From Batkoa obscura (lineage: Eukaryota > Entomophthoromycota > Entomophthoromycetes > Entomophthorales > Batkoaceae), in the NCBI GenBank assembly GCA_030770535.1, contig JASVEC010000003.1, positions 1,860,001-1,924,000 of the forward strand: a stretch of DNA of 64,000 bases. The letters run 5' to 3'. The notes beneath the pieces were generated by a model. That model was not told where the DNA came from, did no database searches, and saw nothing but the letters and a program-made list of their open reading frames with translations. The stretch's first letter is position 1, and every line of letters starts with the position of its first letter. Made by a program: the position numbers and the translations under genes. Positions 10,646-23,900 of the stretch are shown here, piece by piece.

Positions 10646-12765
10646 TTTTAATTAAAAAATAGCTTATTTAAGAAGAGCTTTACAGCCTTTGCCATAGCTC
10701 AATGATATTCAAATATTTACAAGGACTTTTAAAAACATAACCTCAACAGCATGTTTATAGCTCAAATTTTTTATTTGAAATCAAGATCCAATTAATCTCA
10801 ATTTGTTTAAAGCTCATGAGTATATTTAGTACCGATTTTAAGTGTTTTGATGCAAAATCTACCTTGTATTCAAAAGTAATTACTTGATATTAAAAGCAGG
10901 TCAAAACAAGTCATAATCAGTTTACTATACTAATTAAGGGCTTAATTCATATACCATTTATGTTTTTGATATAGATATTATTGTACCAAAATTAAAAGTA
11001 ATTACGTAAAAATCGCAATAGCAGGTTATAAGCTATAATGATAGCATAGTCCGAAAGCAGTTTGTTATTGATTTTAGTTAGAATTGTAGCTTTAAACTGA
11101 TCATTACCTTAAATATGACAATGTTACCTATGTAGCTAATATTTGACATGATACAAATATTTTTGTAATAATTATTTATAAACAAGTAATTGGAGATCTA
11201 TGCTTTTAGTACAACTATCATCATGCTTATCATTGTTCAAGGCGAAAAGAGGACACATAAAAAGAGATCTAATACATAGGTGAGCGTTGAATATTATAGC
11301 TGTAATCTATGAATAAGCAAGAAATTTAAAAGTTTGGACAAATTTATTAAAAACTACTTGCTCGATTTTAAAGTTATTATTGTTTTATTAAAAAGATTGT
11401 TAAAGCTATGATGAAAATAGCAAAAATGGCGTAAGCGCTACAGTTAGTGTTGATGCTAGAATCAGTGTTAATGTAGGATTAGGCTAGAGTAAAGTTTATG
11501 CTGTTTATAAACACGATTTTTCTTAATCCAAAAAGTAAAATGAGATAAGATCTATAGTTTATTTGATTTGTGGTAGTTTTATGATAAAATAATGATACAT
11601 TTTATCTTTTTAGCAAATTAAACAGACCTTTTTTAATTCATAGTTATTCTCGGACCCCTCTTAGATACCTTTAGCCGTCACCCGGAATTTTGCCCACTCT
11701 TTTGCTAACTTAAAATCCTAAAAAATTATTAGTCAAACTCTTTAAAAAACATCTTCATATGTAGTTGATTTCTTAAAAAGAATTCTTTACTTTAAATAGG
11801 TTAAAACTAATTTAAAAAATAAGTAAAAAATTCTATCGGCTTTAAAGTAATAAGAGATAAAGTATTTTAGAAACATAGAAAACGACCCAACCTTATGGTA
11901 TTTTATTTATTGTTTTTTTTCTAATATCCTTATTGCATCAAAGCAGAATTTTTTCAAAGAGAAATTTTTTTCAATAAAACAAATGTTTTTAAATATGAAA
12001 AGGAAAACAGTTACAAATTTAATTACTAAATCGCCATAGAAAGTAAAGCGATAAACCTGTATCAGTTTCAAATTTGTTTGAATTATTTATTTTTAATGTT
12101 AAAACAAATTTAACTTTTGTTTGAAATATATCGAAAAATGTACATCGTTTAGTTTATATTTCATAACACAGAACAGTGTGATGCTACTTTAAAAGGCTAA
12201 TGTTGAATTGGTTAAAAAAGAAAAGATTAATGTTTTACAAAATTAAAAATTAAAACATTAAAAGCCTTTATTTGATTAAGAATTATAGAGAATAAAATGT
12301 AAAAATATTCAATAGGAAGGCCCACAGGTGTTAGTAAAGGAGTCATATCAAGGTAAGGATATTCAAATAGGCTAATTTAGTAATAACAAGCCAAATAACT
12401 ATGAATTGGTTTGTTTACCCCACTATAACTAAAAACAAACTATTGAGATGAGAGCGAGAATATTCTAAATTAAGGAAGGATAAGAGGTTAAATTGATTTT
12501 CTACCAAACTTAGCTGAAGTCAGGCTAATAAAGTTATGCGAAATTTGAGAAGATGAATTCTTCAAGTAAAAAATGAAAAACATCAAGGCTATATTTAAAT
12601 AAGATTGAATAGAATTCAAAAAATTACATAATAAAAAGAGTATAATTTACTAATGAATTAATGAATTAATGAATATAATTAGTGGTTGGGTTCCTTACTA
12701 ATAAACTGCCACTTAAATTTTCAGCTTCTTTCTTTTGTTAATTTTATAACCATTAGTAAAATAAA

Positions 12766-15108
12766 ATGAATGAAGGCAATAGGGATAACCAAAATGAAAT
12801 TTTAGACAACGATTATATTTTAAGAAAATACCATAAGCAAGAGACGGCTTCTGAGGTGATGGATAGATGGTTAGATCGAGCTTACTCCGATTTACCCAAC
12901 TTTCTAAAGTCTTTTATACCGATTATAACCTGGTTACCAAAATATAACAAGATTTGGCTGTTAGGTGATATTATCTCTGGGTTTACAGTGGGCATTATGT
13001 TGGTACCTCAATCAATAGCTTATTCTAAATTAGCGCAAATCCCTGTACAACACGGCTTATACTCTTCTTTCATTGGTAACTTGATTTACGCTATTTTTGG
13101 TGGCTCAAGAGAAATAGCTGCTGGTCCAAATGCTGTACTAAGTTTGTTAATTGGAAGTGCCGTTAACTCAATAAGCTCAATGCCTGGCAATCAATACACT
13201 GCTGCACAAATAGGTTCGGCATTAGCCACCATGTTTGCTTTCATATCTATGGGATTGGGTGTATTAAAATTAGGTTTAATTCTTGACCTAATCCCTAATC
13301 CTGTCATTGTTGGATTTACTACCGGTGCTGCTTCTACTATTATGTTAAGTCAATTGCCTTCAATGTTAGGAATTCCTAATGTAGTTAATAGCAAACCAAC
13401 TTGGGAAATTATAGCTGATATAGTAATGAATATACCAAAGATAAAATATGTTAGTCTACTATTTGGTATATTCTCCTTGGCATTTTTATTCTTAATGCCA
13501 TATCTGGTCTCCTTTGGTATTAAGCGCTATCCATTTTTGTCCTATCTAGTTGTTGGTGCAAATGCTCTTGCAGTGGTATTATTTACACTAGTATCATTCG
13601 GTGTAAAATCCTCAAATCCCGATTTAGAGCTTACTATTGTAGGAGATGTACCACAAGGGTTTGGTTATATAGGAGCACCTCCTTTAGGCATAGATTTATG
13701 GCAAAATATTATATCCTATTCCCCAGCAATCTTTTTGGTAGCAATTCTAGAACATACTGCAGTATGTAAAAACTTTTCTACTAAAATTGGTTATCAAGTA
13801 TCTACATCTCAAGAGTTTTTCGCTGTAGGGGCAGCTAACTTACTTGGTTCCTTTTTCTCCAGTTTCCCAGTAGCTGGTTCTTTATCTCGTGGTGCTGTTT
13901 TATCAAAATCTGGTGTAAGAACTCCAATGGTTGGCATCTTTATTGCTATTGTTTTATTAGCTGCTTTGCTATTTTTAACACCTGCTTTTTACTACATCCC
14001 AACTGCTACCTTAGGTGCCATTATTATGCGTGCTGGTATATCTTTGATCCCAACTTTTCCGACTGTTAAAGAACTATATATCACTTCCAAAATCGATTTC
14101 TTTGTTTTTGTTGTTGCATCAATTGTTACTTTTTTACTTGGTGTACAATATGGAATTGGTAGTGCTGTTGCTATTTCTTTCTTATATTTATTATTACGTA
14201 TTGCAAGACCTAAATTTTATGTATTAGGAGAAATTCAAGGTAGGGATGGGGTGTTTGTTGATAAATATCATCCAGCATATAAAGCAGAAGATCCAGAACC
14301 TGGAGTAATTGTGTTTAGAATCCAAGAATCAGTCATTTTCCCAAATATTTCATTCTTAAAAGATCAGCTTATAGATTATATATTGGAATATACTAAATCA
14401 GGAGCACCACCAACATTATCAAAAGATAAGCTATGGTCTAGTGATTTACATGATCGTTCTACCTCATTAAGAAGAATAAGAGCAAAAAGAAATAACACTA
14501 GTGTACCCAATGAAGATGATTTGCCTTATTTGAAAGCAGTTATACTAGATTTAGGAGCAGTGAATTATATTGATGCATCTGGTATTCAAGGATTGAAAGA
14601 ACTAAGGGATCAACTTTATTTATATGCAGGTGCTCATCCAAGTCAATTAAATTCTCAATTTTCTACTGCTAATCCAGAAGATATATTTGAGATGAGTGAT
14701 ATAAGCTTATCATCAACATTTGAATTACATTTTGTTTCTATCCATATGAAAGTATTACGTAGTTTAATGATATCTGGATTACCATCGCCATTAACTTATA
14801 AACCAGAACCAAAACATGACTTGAAAGACAAAACTTGTAATACAAGCGAACACCATAGCAATAAATTTACTATTAAAAGTTTAGCTAGTGTAATAGAGGG
14901 TGATATCGATGTCAATATTGAAAATAATAATTATTTTTCAAATATTAATAATAATGAATTGGCTATGTCTTTGTTAGAAGAAGGTGAAGAAATGGAGCCT
15001 ATATTATTAAATTCATCAAAGTATATTCATATCACTTTAAGCGGTGCTATAAGTAAAGTGAGGGAAAATTTAAAGCCGGATAATGTTAACTTCCCTCCGT
15101 CTCCTTAG
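12766..15108 (+). CDS. SulP-family sulfate permease with STAS domain (copy A)
   Basis: A plasma-membrane sulfate uptake protein of the fungal SUL1/SUL2 type. Single-exon gene, 780 aa. A cytosolic N-terminus (~1-65) is followed by a transporter domain of about a dozen membrane segments (~66-480) with the SulP signature around GLYSSFIGNLIYAIFGGSRE, and a C-terminal STAS domain (~530-770) with LKAVILDLGAVNYIDASGIQ, the conserved DxSG site. A low-complexity Asn-rich insert lies in the STAS region (~715-740). It is a paralogue of the gene at 37988..40258, both on the plus strand and aligning without net indels through the transporter domain. Identity is moderate over most of the length but almost complete in 14089..14322, which suggests gene conversion. 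Sulfate specificity is inferred from family; other anions are possible. Confidence 0.93.
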   Translation: MNEGNRDNQNEILDNDYILRKYHKQETASEVMDRWLDRAYSDLPNFLKSFIPIITWLPKYNKIWLLGDIISGFTVGIMLVPQSIAYSKLAQIPVQHGLYSSFIGNLIYAIFGGSREIAAGPNAVLSLLIGSAVNSISSMPGNQYTAAQIGSALATMFAFISMGLGVLKLGLILDLIPNPVIVGFTTGAASTIMLSQLPSMLGIPNVVNSKPTWEIIADIVMNIPKIKYVSLLFGIFSLAFLFLMPYLVSFGIKRYPFLSYLVVGANALAVVLFTLVSFGVKSSNPDLELTIVGDVPQGFGYIGAPPLGIDLWQNIISYSPAIFLVAILEHTAVCKNFSTKIGYQVSTSQEFFAVGAANLLGSFFSSFPVAGSLSRGAVLSKSGVRTPMVGIFIAIVLLAALLFLTPAFYYIPTATLGAIIMRAGISLIPTFPTVKELYITSKIDFFVFVVASIVTFLLGVQYGIGSAVAISFLYLLLRIARPKFYVLGEIQGRDGVFVDKYHPAYKAEDPEPGVIVFRIQESVIFPNISFLKDQLIDYILEYTKSGAPPTLSKDKLWSSDLHDRSTSLRRIRAKRNNTSVPNEDDLPYLKAVILDLGAVNYIDASGIQGLKELRDQLYLYAGAHPSQLNSQFSTANPEDIFEMSDISLSSTFELHFVSIHMKVLRSLMISGLPSPLTYKPEPKHDLKDKTCNTSEHHSNKFTIKSLASVIEGDIDVNIENNNYFSNINNNELAMSLLEEGEEMEPILLNSSKYIHITLSGAISKVRENLKPDNVNFPPSP
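14089..14322 (+). repeat. Conversion-like tract shared with sulfate permease B
   Basis: This ~233-bp stretch matches 39311..39544 with about 4 differences, including identical silent sites. The 130 bp just upstream differs at about 30 positions. It covers the last membrane segments and the linker into STAS. Confidence 0.7.
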
Positions 15109-15468
15109 TTCGATTTATTATTTTTGTTTTAATATATTACTATAATATTATCTTTACAAGTTTATGAATTTTTTGCATCAATTTTTCAATTAATTATCAA
15201 CATTCTTATTGATTGCGGTGTCATGAACTTCTATAACTTAATGCTTGTTACAGAGCAGTATTCTGAAACCGAAATTAATTCTTGGTTTAGGAATTTAAAT
15301 AACTGTTTATAAAATAATGTTAAAATAAAGTAACGCAATAAAAAAACTTGGTAAAAATATTTTTTATTTTAATACCAATATACTATTTTTATTTAAAAGG
15401 ATTATAGTAAAATAATAAAAGATTAAATAAAAATTTATGCACAAATGAAATTGGAAAAAAGGAATGAA

Positions 15469-15541
15469 TGCTCCGTATAGGGCTTGAACCTATGACCTTA
15501 GCGTTATTAGCACCACGCTCTGCCAACTGAGCTAACGGAGC
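15469..15541 (-). tRNA. tRNA-Ile (anticodon AAT)
   Basis: Full cloverleaf on the minus strand, 73 nt, no intron. Acceptor stem GCTCCGT/ACGGAGC (7 pairs), D arm GCTC-AGTTGGCA-GAGC, anticodon arm TGGTG-CTAATAA-CGCTA with anticodon AAT (two wobble pairs in the stem), T arm ATAGG-TTCAAGC-CCTAT, discriminator A. AAT reads isoleucine codons after A34 editing to inosine. Confidence 0.95.
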
Positions 15542-16038
15542 AGCCGTTGTATTAGTTATATAATGATTTATATAAATCTATCCAAATTTTAAACTCTCCA
15601 AAAAGTTAAATAGTGTAGAAATTTAATACAATATTAAATTTCATTAATTAATAATTTTGATTTGTTTATAACTATTGTATTTTAAATACTACAATTCAAT
15701 TATTCATTTTGCCTTTTTATATTAAACAAAATACATCGTTATTTATTTATTGATTAATAAATATTGTTCCAAAAAATTAACCTACTTAAATTAATAGTAA
15801 AGATAAAAATATGCCATAAAAGAATTATATAAATTTAAGCTTTCAATATAGTAAAATTCAAATCTTTGATTATTATTTAAACTTTTTGTAGCTAATATTA
15901 TAAATAAATATTTTATAATATTAAGTTATAAATACAAATAAAGGTATTTTTTTTAATTTATCATTTTATTTATTTATTAAGCATTATTTAAATAAAAAAG
16001 CTATTAATAAAATTTTTAACCAAAGAAATACATTTTAT

Positions 16039-16146
16039 ATATGGGGATGTATTTTTGTGTTTAAGAATTTTACTAACAATCTTTCCACTCAAATAGCGCT
16101 TAAAAGATGGAAAAAAATAATGAAACCAAAAAAAACATCCTCATAT
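16039..16146 (+). mobile_element. MITE-like element abutting the ~305-bp repeat
   Basis: Full-length family member: left end ATATGGGGATGTATTTTT, core AATAGCGCTTAAAAGATGG, right end AAACATCCTCATAT. Its right end directly touches the repeat at 16147. Confidence 0.8.
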
Positions 16147-16452
16147 ATAGCTACCCAGTTGGAATATAAAAGAGATTCTTCGACATACTAACTCAAGGTT
16201 TTTTTAATTGAATTACTCCCTGATAACGTATCATTAATAAAGTCACTGAGTCTTTCTGACAATACCTTACGTATATTTTACAGTAGTATTGTCTATTCTA
16301 TTTGTTTTACACAGTAACTTAGTATGTATTATTCTTATTAATTTAAGTCTATCTTAGTTACATAAACTAAGACCGTTCGACTCAAGGCAAATTAATCAAG
16401 CAAGAACTGCTTTTAACTCCTACCACTGAGTACTAACTTTCACAATAACAGT
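16147..16452 (+). repeat. Dispersed ~305-bp repeat, copy 1
   Basis: Matches 49492..49795 in the same orientation at roughly 80-85% identity by eye, from the TAGC(C/T)ACCC start to CACTGAGTA(C/T)(C/T)AAC near the end. Shared blocks include AAGAGATTCTTC, TTTTACAGTAGTAT and AAGTCTATCTTAGTTACATA. No open frame; no tRNA-like A/B boxes seen. In both places a MITE copy abuts its start and another lies 65-90 bp beyond its end. Family unknown. Confidence 0.75.
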
Positions 16453-16518
16453 ATATAAAATGTTTATTAACAAGGTATATAAAATAATGAAAACAAAAAA
16501 TAAAAAATAAATTAAATA

Positions 16519-16565
16519 ATATATGAGGATATTTTTTTTTGGCTTCATCACTTTTTTACTAAGTA
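16519..16565 (-). mobile_element. Truncated MITE-like element
   Basis: Only one end remains: ATATGAGGATATTTTTTTTT followed by GGCTTCATCACTTTTTT, the complement of the right end of the family. It sits ~65 bp past the ~305-bp repeat, matching the position of the copy at 49882..49990. Confidence 0.6.
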
Positions 16566-17967
16566 TTAAATTTTACAATTTAATATAAAAAATGTTTTTT
16601 GTTTCAATATTTAATTTATTAATATAGAATGTTTTTTTTAAAATTATTAATATTTATTATACTATAATTAAAATAAATTAGAAAAATTTCACGAAATAGC
16701 TAGATATATATAATTCAGATGTTAAAATACTTTTTACAACGTATTTAATATTATATTTTGATTATTTTTTATTAATAGTTAATTTTTATATTTTGTGAAA
16801 AAAGCAAAAAATTTATAATTGTAATTAAAAACAACCTTATAGCTTACCGTTTTCAAATCTTATATCAATACTTATAAAAACAATGCTATTAACTTTTAAC
16901 AAAATGTTTAAAAAAAATAGTTTTCTAAATTTATATTTAATTTTCTAGTTAATTATTAATAAAAACTTAAATTTAAATATTAAAATTTTTTAGTAAAAAA
17001 TATTATCAATATATATTTCAAAGCCTTTTCTATCGTATTGTATTGTGTTGAGACCTTATTTAATTTTTAAAATATAAATATTTATTCTTATAAAGTTGTG
17101 TGTATTGGTTTGATTTAATCAAACTAAAGTTTTTAATAGTGTACTACAAATAAAATTAATGCATAATGTTTTAGTTTAACTTTTACTATAATAAGTGTAC
17201 ACTTATATTGAATTCCTACTTATTTTTTAATTTTTTTTCATAATAAAAATAGATTTTTTAACGTTATTTACTATTGGTTTTTTATTTGTTTTTTTTATAT
17301 TAATTATTCAAATATAAAGCTACTAATATAAGTATATGGTTTGACTTTTTTAAAGTTTGGATGAGCCTAAGATAGGCCACTTTGTTTCAGCACTAACAAC
17401 TTTACTTTTGACGTTATCAATACAGGAATCAAAACAAATAAAAATCAAGCTATTTTAGCCTACAGTTATTAATATCGTTGTCTTATTCCTTTTTCAAAAA
17501 AAAATTGTATTACCTTGAAAATTTTTATAAAAACTTTAGACACCTTGGTATTCCTTCCCAATTTTTAAAAAGTACCATTGGAGTGTTTAGTAATTTTATT
17601 AGAATGTCCTGACCAAGTTGATCTCTGGATTAGATTAAACTCTATAACGTTTGCCTCAGTGTGAATGTTTAAAATGTTTAATTAAAGATTATTGTAGCAT
17701 TTTTATTTATTCTTATCTTTATAAGTTTTCTTATCAAATTTATTTTTATATAAAGCTCTTAATCTTAAATTTCTTTTCTTAAAATAAATAAAATTAAAAC
17801 ATCTGATGTTTATTAAATTTTAAAATAGAATCTTGAAAAAAAATGCCGAAACACCTGCAAACTTGAAAAAAAAGTTATATAAACTTGAAAAGAAGATGAT
17901 ATATAGCTTTAAAAAAAATAAAAGCTAACTATTTTAGATTTATATAGCTTTTAAAAAAAATGCAATA

Positions 17968-20900
17968 ATGACCAATTCGACTACTCTAAGTCAGGAAACA
18001 TTAGTACAAATATTTTATAATTTAAAGAGTAAATCCGAAGATACTCGAAATAAAGTGGGAGATGTATTGCGGGGATTTTATGATGAAGTAAGTCAAGATT
18101 GTCTACCTTCTACATTTGCTGAAATTGAACGAGATATTAATATTCGAATTACGGATTTAATAAAAAGTAATGATATTAATGAGAAACTAGGTGGTATTCA
18201 AGCGATTAATAAAATCATTGAAAATAATACAGAAATAACTTTTCCTCATAAAGTACGTTATATCAATAGTTTGAAATTAGCTTTACCTTGTAACGATGAA
18301 AAGGTGATGATATTAGCGGCTAAAACTTTAGGTAAACTAGCCGTGTCTGGAGAGATTACAATGACTACTCATTTAGAAGGAGAAATTAAAAAATGCATTG
18401 AATGGTTACAAAGTGCGGAACGTTTTGAATCTAGAAGACATGCAGCTGTTTTGATGATCAAAGAGATTTCTCAAAGTGCTCCTACATTGATGTATGAATA
18501 CGTTTCTTCAATCTTAGATTCGATTTGGGTCGCTTTAAGAGATATCAAAATTAACATTCGAGTTTCTGGATCCGAAGCTTTAACCTCATGTTTAAAAATA
18601 ATATTACAAAGAGAATCTCAGCATAAAAAAGCTTGGTATTCAAAGATACTTGAAGGTGTACAGAAGGGGTTGAAAATGAATACTTTGGAAAGCATTCATG
18701 GTTCATTTTTAGCTTTAAAAGAGTTGTTGATTGACTCAGGTATGTTTATGAAAGAATATTATCAAGAAGCTTGTGAGATAGTATTGAGATATAAAGATCA
18801 TCGAGAGTTATTAATTAGAAATTCAGTGGTTTCATTGATACCTTTACTTGCTAGTTATAATCCAAAAGAGTTTTCAGAACATTATTTACAAAAGATCATG
18901 CTATTTTTATTGACTCAATTGCAAAAAGAAAAAGAAAGAGTGTTAGCATTTTCGGCTATTGGAGAAGTATCAATCGCTGTTGGAAATAAAATCACACCCT
19001 TTGTAGATTCCATAGTTCAAAATATTAAAGAATCTTTAGCTAATAAAAGTATCAAAGCCAAAGGTACTGTTGAAGCTCCTGTTTTTCATTGTATTAGTAA
19101 TCTTTCTTCTGCTGCTGGACCATCATTAAATAGACATTCGACACAATTATTAGATTTAATCTTCTCTTATGGAATGCATGACTCACTTCATCAAACTTTA
19201 GTTGATTTAGCACATAATATACCAAGTTTATTGATACCTATTCAAAGTCGATTATTAAATAGTATATCAATTATATTAAGTGGTCAGCAATATATACCAC
19301 CAGGGGCACCTAATCAAAGACAAAGTTCTAATGTAACTACAATAAGAGATTATTCTACAATAGATCCTAATGAAATTGAGACTATTATTATGGCATTAAA
19401 TTCATTAGGTTCCTTTGATTTTAGTGGTCATCTCTTAAGCGAATTTGTTAGAGATTGTCTTTTATCTTTCTTAGATTGGGATGATGTTGAAGTTAGGAAA
19501 TCAGCTGCTTTAACTTGTTGTAAAATATTACTTAAAGATCCAGTATGTTATCAAACGAGTATGTATGCTATTGAAGTAATGAATGAAATTTTAGTCAAAT
19601 TATTAAGTGCTGGCATTGCAGATCCAGAATTTGAAGTTCGACAAACAGTATTATCCAATTTACAAGATAATTTTAATCTTCATTTATCCCAAGCAAACAA
19701 TATACGTTATCTTTTTATGGCTTTAAGTGATGAAGTTTTTGCTATTCGTAAAACAGCTATGGCTATTATTGGTAGATTATCAAATCATAATCCGGCTTAT
19801 ATTGTTCCTTCTTTAAGAAAAATATTAATTCAACTCTTAACTAATCTTGAATATTCGGATAGTAGTCGTATTAAAGAAGAGAGTGCTATATTGATAAGTA
19901 TCTTAGTCAAATCTGCTCAATCTTTTGTAAAGCCATATATACAGCCTATTGTAGATGTGTTACAAACCAAAGTCCATAATGCAAATCCATCGGTTGTAGC
20001 TAGTGTTTTAAAAGCTATTGGAGAATTGGCTCAAGTTGGTGGGGAACAATTGACTTCTTATTTGGATAATATGATGCCTTTAATTATTGATACTTTACAA
20101 GATCAATCATCTATTTTGAAACGTAATGCTGCCCTTAAAACTTTAGGTCAATTAACTGGAAATACTGGGTATGTGATTGATCCTTACATCAAGTATCCTA
20201 ATTTATTAGGGATCTTAGTTGGTATCCTTAAAAGAGAACAATCAAATAGTATAAGAAGAGAAACAATCAAAGTAATGGGGATTTTAGGTGCTTTAGATCC
20301 ATATCAACATAAAATGGATAAACCAGAATCTGAAGAGCCAATTGGAGGAAATAAGAATACAAGTACAGACTTACATTTAGTTATGATGGGTATTGGGCCA
20401 TCTTCAGAAGATTATTATCCCACTGTTGTTGTCCATGCACTCATAAAAATTTTAAAAGATCCATCTTTAACTTCAAATTATACTTCAGTTATTACAGCAT
20501 TTATGCATCTATTTAAAGCATTAGGTTTAAAGTGTGTATCATTTTTACCACAAATTATTCCCATTTATCTATCTACTATTCGTAATAGTCCAGCTGGTAG
20601 TTATGAATTTTATTTTCAACAATTGGGCACAATGGTTTCTATTGTTAAACAACATATTCGAAATTATTTAAAAGATATCTTTAGTTTAATTCAAGAATTT
20701 TGGAATTCAACTGCAAGTATTCAACGTACTTTAATTACCCTTATAAAATCCATCTCTTCAGCTTTAGGTGGTGATTTTAAAATGTACATTTCTACTTTCT
20801 TATCAGATATGCTTCATGTCATTGAAAATAATGCTATTGATAAACCAATCTTATGTGTTCATGTTTTGGAAGCTTTTAATTCATTTGGTAATTCAGTTGA

Positions 20901-23900
20901 AGAAGTATCTCATTTAATAATACCTGTAGTAATCAAACCTATTGAACATCCAGATACATCGATATCTGTCAAGAAATCAGCTTTATTAGCTTTAGCTCAA
21001 TTATGTAAAAGTTCCACTTGTGTAGATCTTGCTTCTTCTATTATACACCCATTAGCTCGTATCCTTTCTAATATACCAATGGAACTTAAATCAAATGTTA
21101 TGGATGTGTTGTGTATCTTGGCTTATCAATTAGGCAATGATTATGCTATATTTGTACCTTTAATAAGTAAAGTAATTACAAAAAATCGTCTTCAACATAG
21201 TAGTTATGATTCATTGGTTGGTAAAATTTTAAGAAATGAAACTATTACTCCAGATTTGTTAGCTATAAATGAAAATAGGTAACTTAATTTATATATTAGG
21301 AAAAATGATATTTATTTATATTTATTTATTTATATTTATTTATATTTATATTTATATCTATATTTATATTTATATTTATATTTATATTTATATTTAATAG
21401 TATAAACGATGATAATTTAGAAGAAAATCCATTAAGTGAAATTGCAGGCTTTAAAAAAGTACCTGTAAATGAGGGTCATCTTAAAAAGGCATGGGAAGCC
21501 TATCAAAAATCAACAAAAGATGATTGGATAGAATGGATACGTCGCTTGAGTATTGAACTTATCAGAGAATCACCTTCACCTGCACTTAGAGCCTGTGCTA
21601 ATTTAGCAAATAATTATCCACCTTTAGCTAGAGATTTATTCAATGCAGCTTTTGTATCTTGTTGGACAGAACTTCCAGATACTTATCAAGATGAGCTTGT
21701 ACGTTCACTTGAAACAGCTTTAGTATCACCAAATATAACCTCTGAAATTTTACAAATGTTGTTAAATTTAGCTGAGTTTATGGAACATGATGATAAAACA
21801 TTACCGATAGCTATTAAAACTTTAGGTGAATATGCAAGTCGTTGTCATTCTTTTGCTAAAGCTCTTCATTATAAAGAACTTGAGTTTATATCTGAACCTT
21901 CTACTGTTACCATTGAATCATTGATTAGAATTAATACTCAATTACAACAACCTGATGCAGCAGTTGGAATATTAAATATTGCACAGAATCATCATGATTT
22001 AATATTGAAAGAAACATGGTATGAAAAATTAGGCAGATGGGATGATGCTTTAATAGCTTATGAAAAGAAAGAAGCGGAATCAGGAGCCTCATTTGATGTT
22101 AATTTAGGAAAGATGCGTTGTTATCATGCACTTGGGGAATGGGATATTTTAAATGAGTTATCTAGTAAAACATGGGATGAAGGAGATGAAGAGACAAGAC
22201 AAAAGATAGCATCTTTAGCTGCTGCTGCTTCATGGGGTATTGGACAATGGAATAATATTGATTCTTATATTGCTGCTATGGATCATACTCCTTCCAATGA
22301 ATCCTTTTTTAAAGCTATATTATTAGTACATAGGCATCAATTCACTCAAGCCAAAATTTATATTGAAAAATCAAGAGATCTTTTGGATAATGAACTTACT
22401 GCTCTTATTGGTGAGAGTTTTAATAGAGCTTATAGTGTTATTATAAGAGTACAGATATTAGCTGAATTGGAAGAAGTGATTGATTTTATTAACTTTAAAG
22501 AACAACCAGAACGTCAAGCTTTGATTCGTAAGACATGGATGAAGCGTTTATTGGGATGTCAGCGTAATGTAGAGGTTTGGCAAAGGACCCTTCAAATACG
22601 TTCATTAGTCATATCACCAAATGAAGATGTCGATTTATGGTTGAAATTTGCTAACCTCTGTCACAAGAGTGGTCGAACTTCATTATCTGAAAAAACAATC
22701 AAAACATTACTTAATCATCATGGACCATTTTCTGATGACGATTTACCAGATGGTTCTCCAAAGATATTGTATGCTTATCTTAAACATCGTTGGGCTACTG
22801 GATCCAAACCAAAAACACTTGAACATCTTCAAGATTTTACACAAGGATTAGCAGAAAGTTTAGGTCTTCAAAATGTGGATCAATATATGAATTTGTCTAC
22901 CATTTTAAGCACACAAAATAATGAAAGTCAAGAAAACCTTAAATTACTTTCAAAATGTTATCATCGTCAAGGTTTATGGCATGTTGAATTACAAGATAAT
23001 TGGGATGAAGCTACTATACCACATATTCTTCATTCTTATTTTATGGCAACTCAATTTGATCCTGAACAATATAAAGCATGGCATTCATGGGCTTTAGCTA
23101 ATTTTGAAGTAATAAGTTATTTTGAACAAAAAACAGGATCCATTAATGAACATATTGTCACTACTCATATTGTCCCCGCAGTCCAAGGTTTCTTCCAATC
23201 AATTAAACTTTCAAGTGGTAATTCATTACAGGATACTTTACGTCTTTTGACCTTATGGTTTAAATATGCTCATTTGAGGGATGTTAACTTTGCTATTACA
23301 GAAGGTTTCAATAATATAACTACAGATACTTGGTTGCAAGTAATCCCTCAACTTATTGCACGTATCCATGCCTCCAATGCTCACGTTCGTAGATTGGTTC
23401 ATCATATACTTAATGAGGTTAGTAAAAAGCATCCTCAAGCTTTGGTTTATCCAGTTACAGTTGCTACTAAATCACAAAGTAATTCTAGAAAGAATGCTGC
23501 AGTTTCTTTAATGGATAGAATGAAGAGTCATAGTCTTATACTTGTTGAACAAGCATTAATAGTAAGTCAGGAGTTGATTCGAGTTGCTATCCTTTGGCAT
23601 GAAATGTGGTATGAAGGACTTGAAGAAGCTTCTAGGTTATACTTTGGAGATCATAATATTGAAGCTATGTTTACTACTTTGGAGCCATTACACAGAATGC
23701 TTGAACAAGGCCCTGAAACACTTCGAGAGATCTCATTTAATCAAGCATTTGGTCGTGATTTACAAGAAGCATATGAATGGTGTCAAAGATATAAGCAAAC
23801 AAGAAATGTCAATGATCTTAACCAAGCGTGGAATCTTTATTTACAAGTGTTGCGAAGAATCGAAAAGCAATTGCCTCAGCTTACCACCTTGGAATTGCAG

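Larger units (their letters stand above)
9323..12765. other. Long gene-free region with MITE copies
   Basis: About 3.4 kb without any credible coding frame. It holds three copies of the ~105-bp MITE-like repeat (9386..9490, 9487..9592, 10546..10645). The rest is A+T-rich with scattered short poly(A/T) runs and a small ATTAATGA tandem at about 12650..12672 before sulfate permease A. Nothing else recognised. Confidence 0.5.
15542..17967. other. Gene-free region upstream of TOR-L
   Basis: About 2.4 kb, extremely A+T-rich. Contains one whole MITE copy, the ~305-bp dispersed repeat at 16147..16452 and one partial MITE (listed separately). The remaining DNA to 17967 has no coding frame I can support and shows no clear similarity to the flank of TOR-R beyond the last ~25 bp. 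Confidence 0.5.

Noticed and set aside
16147-16452. The ~305-bp repeat as a tRNA-derived SINE or a solo terminal repeat
   Set aside because: No A/B box promoter, no poly(A) end, no clear TG...CA ends or flanking duplication; left unclassified.
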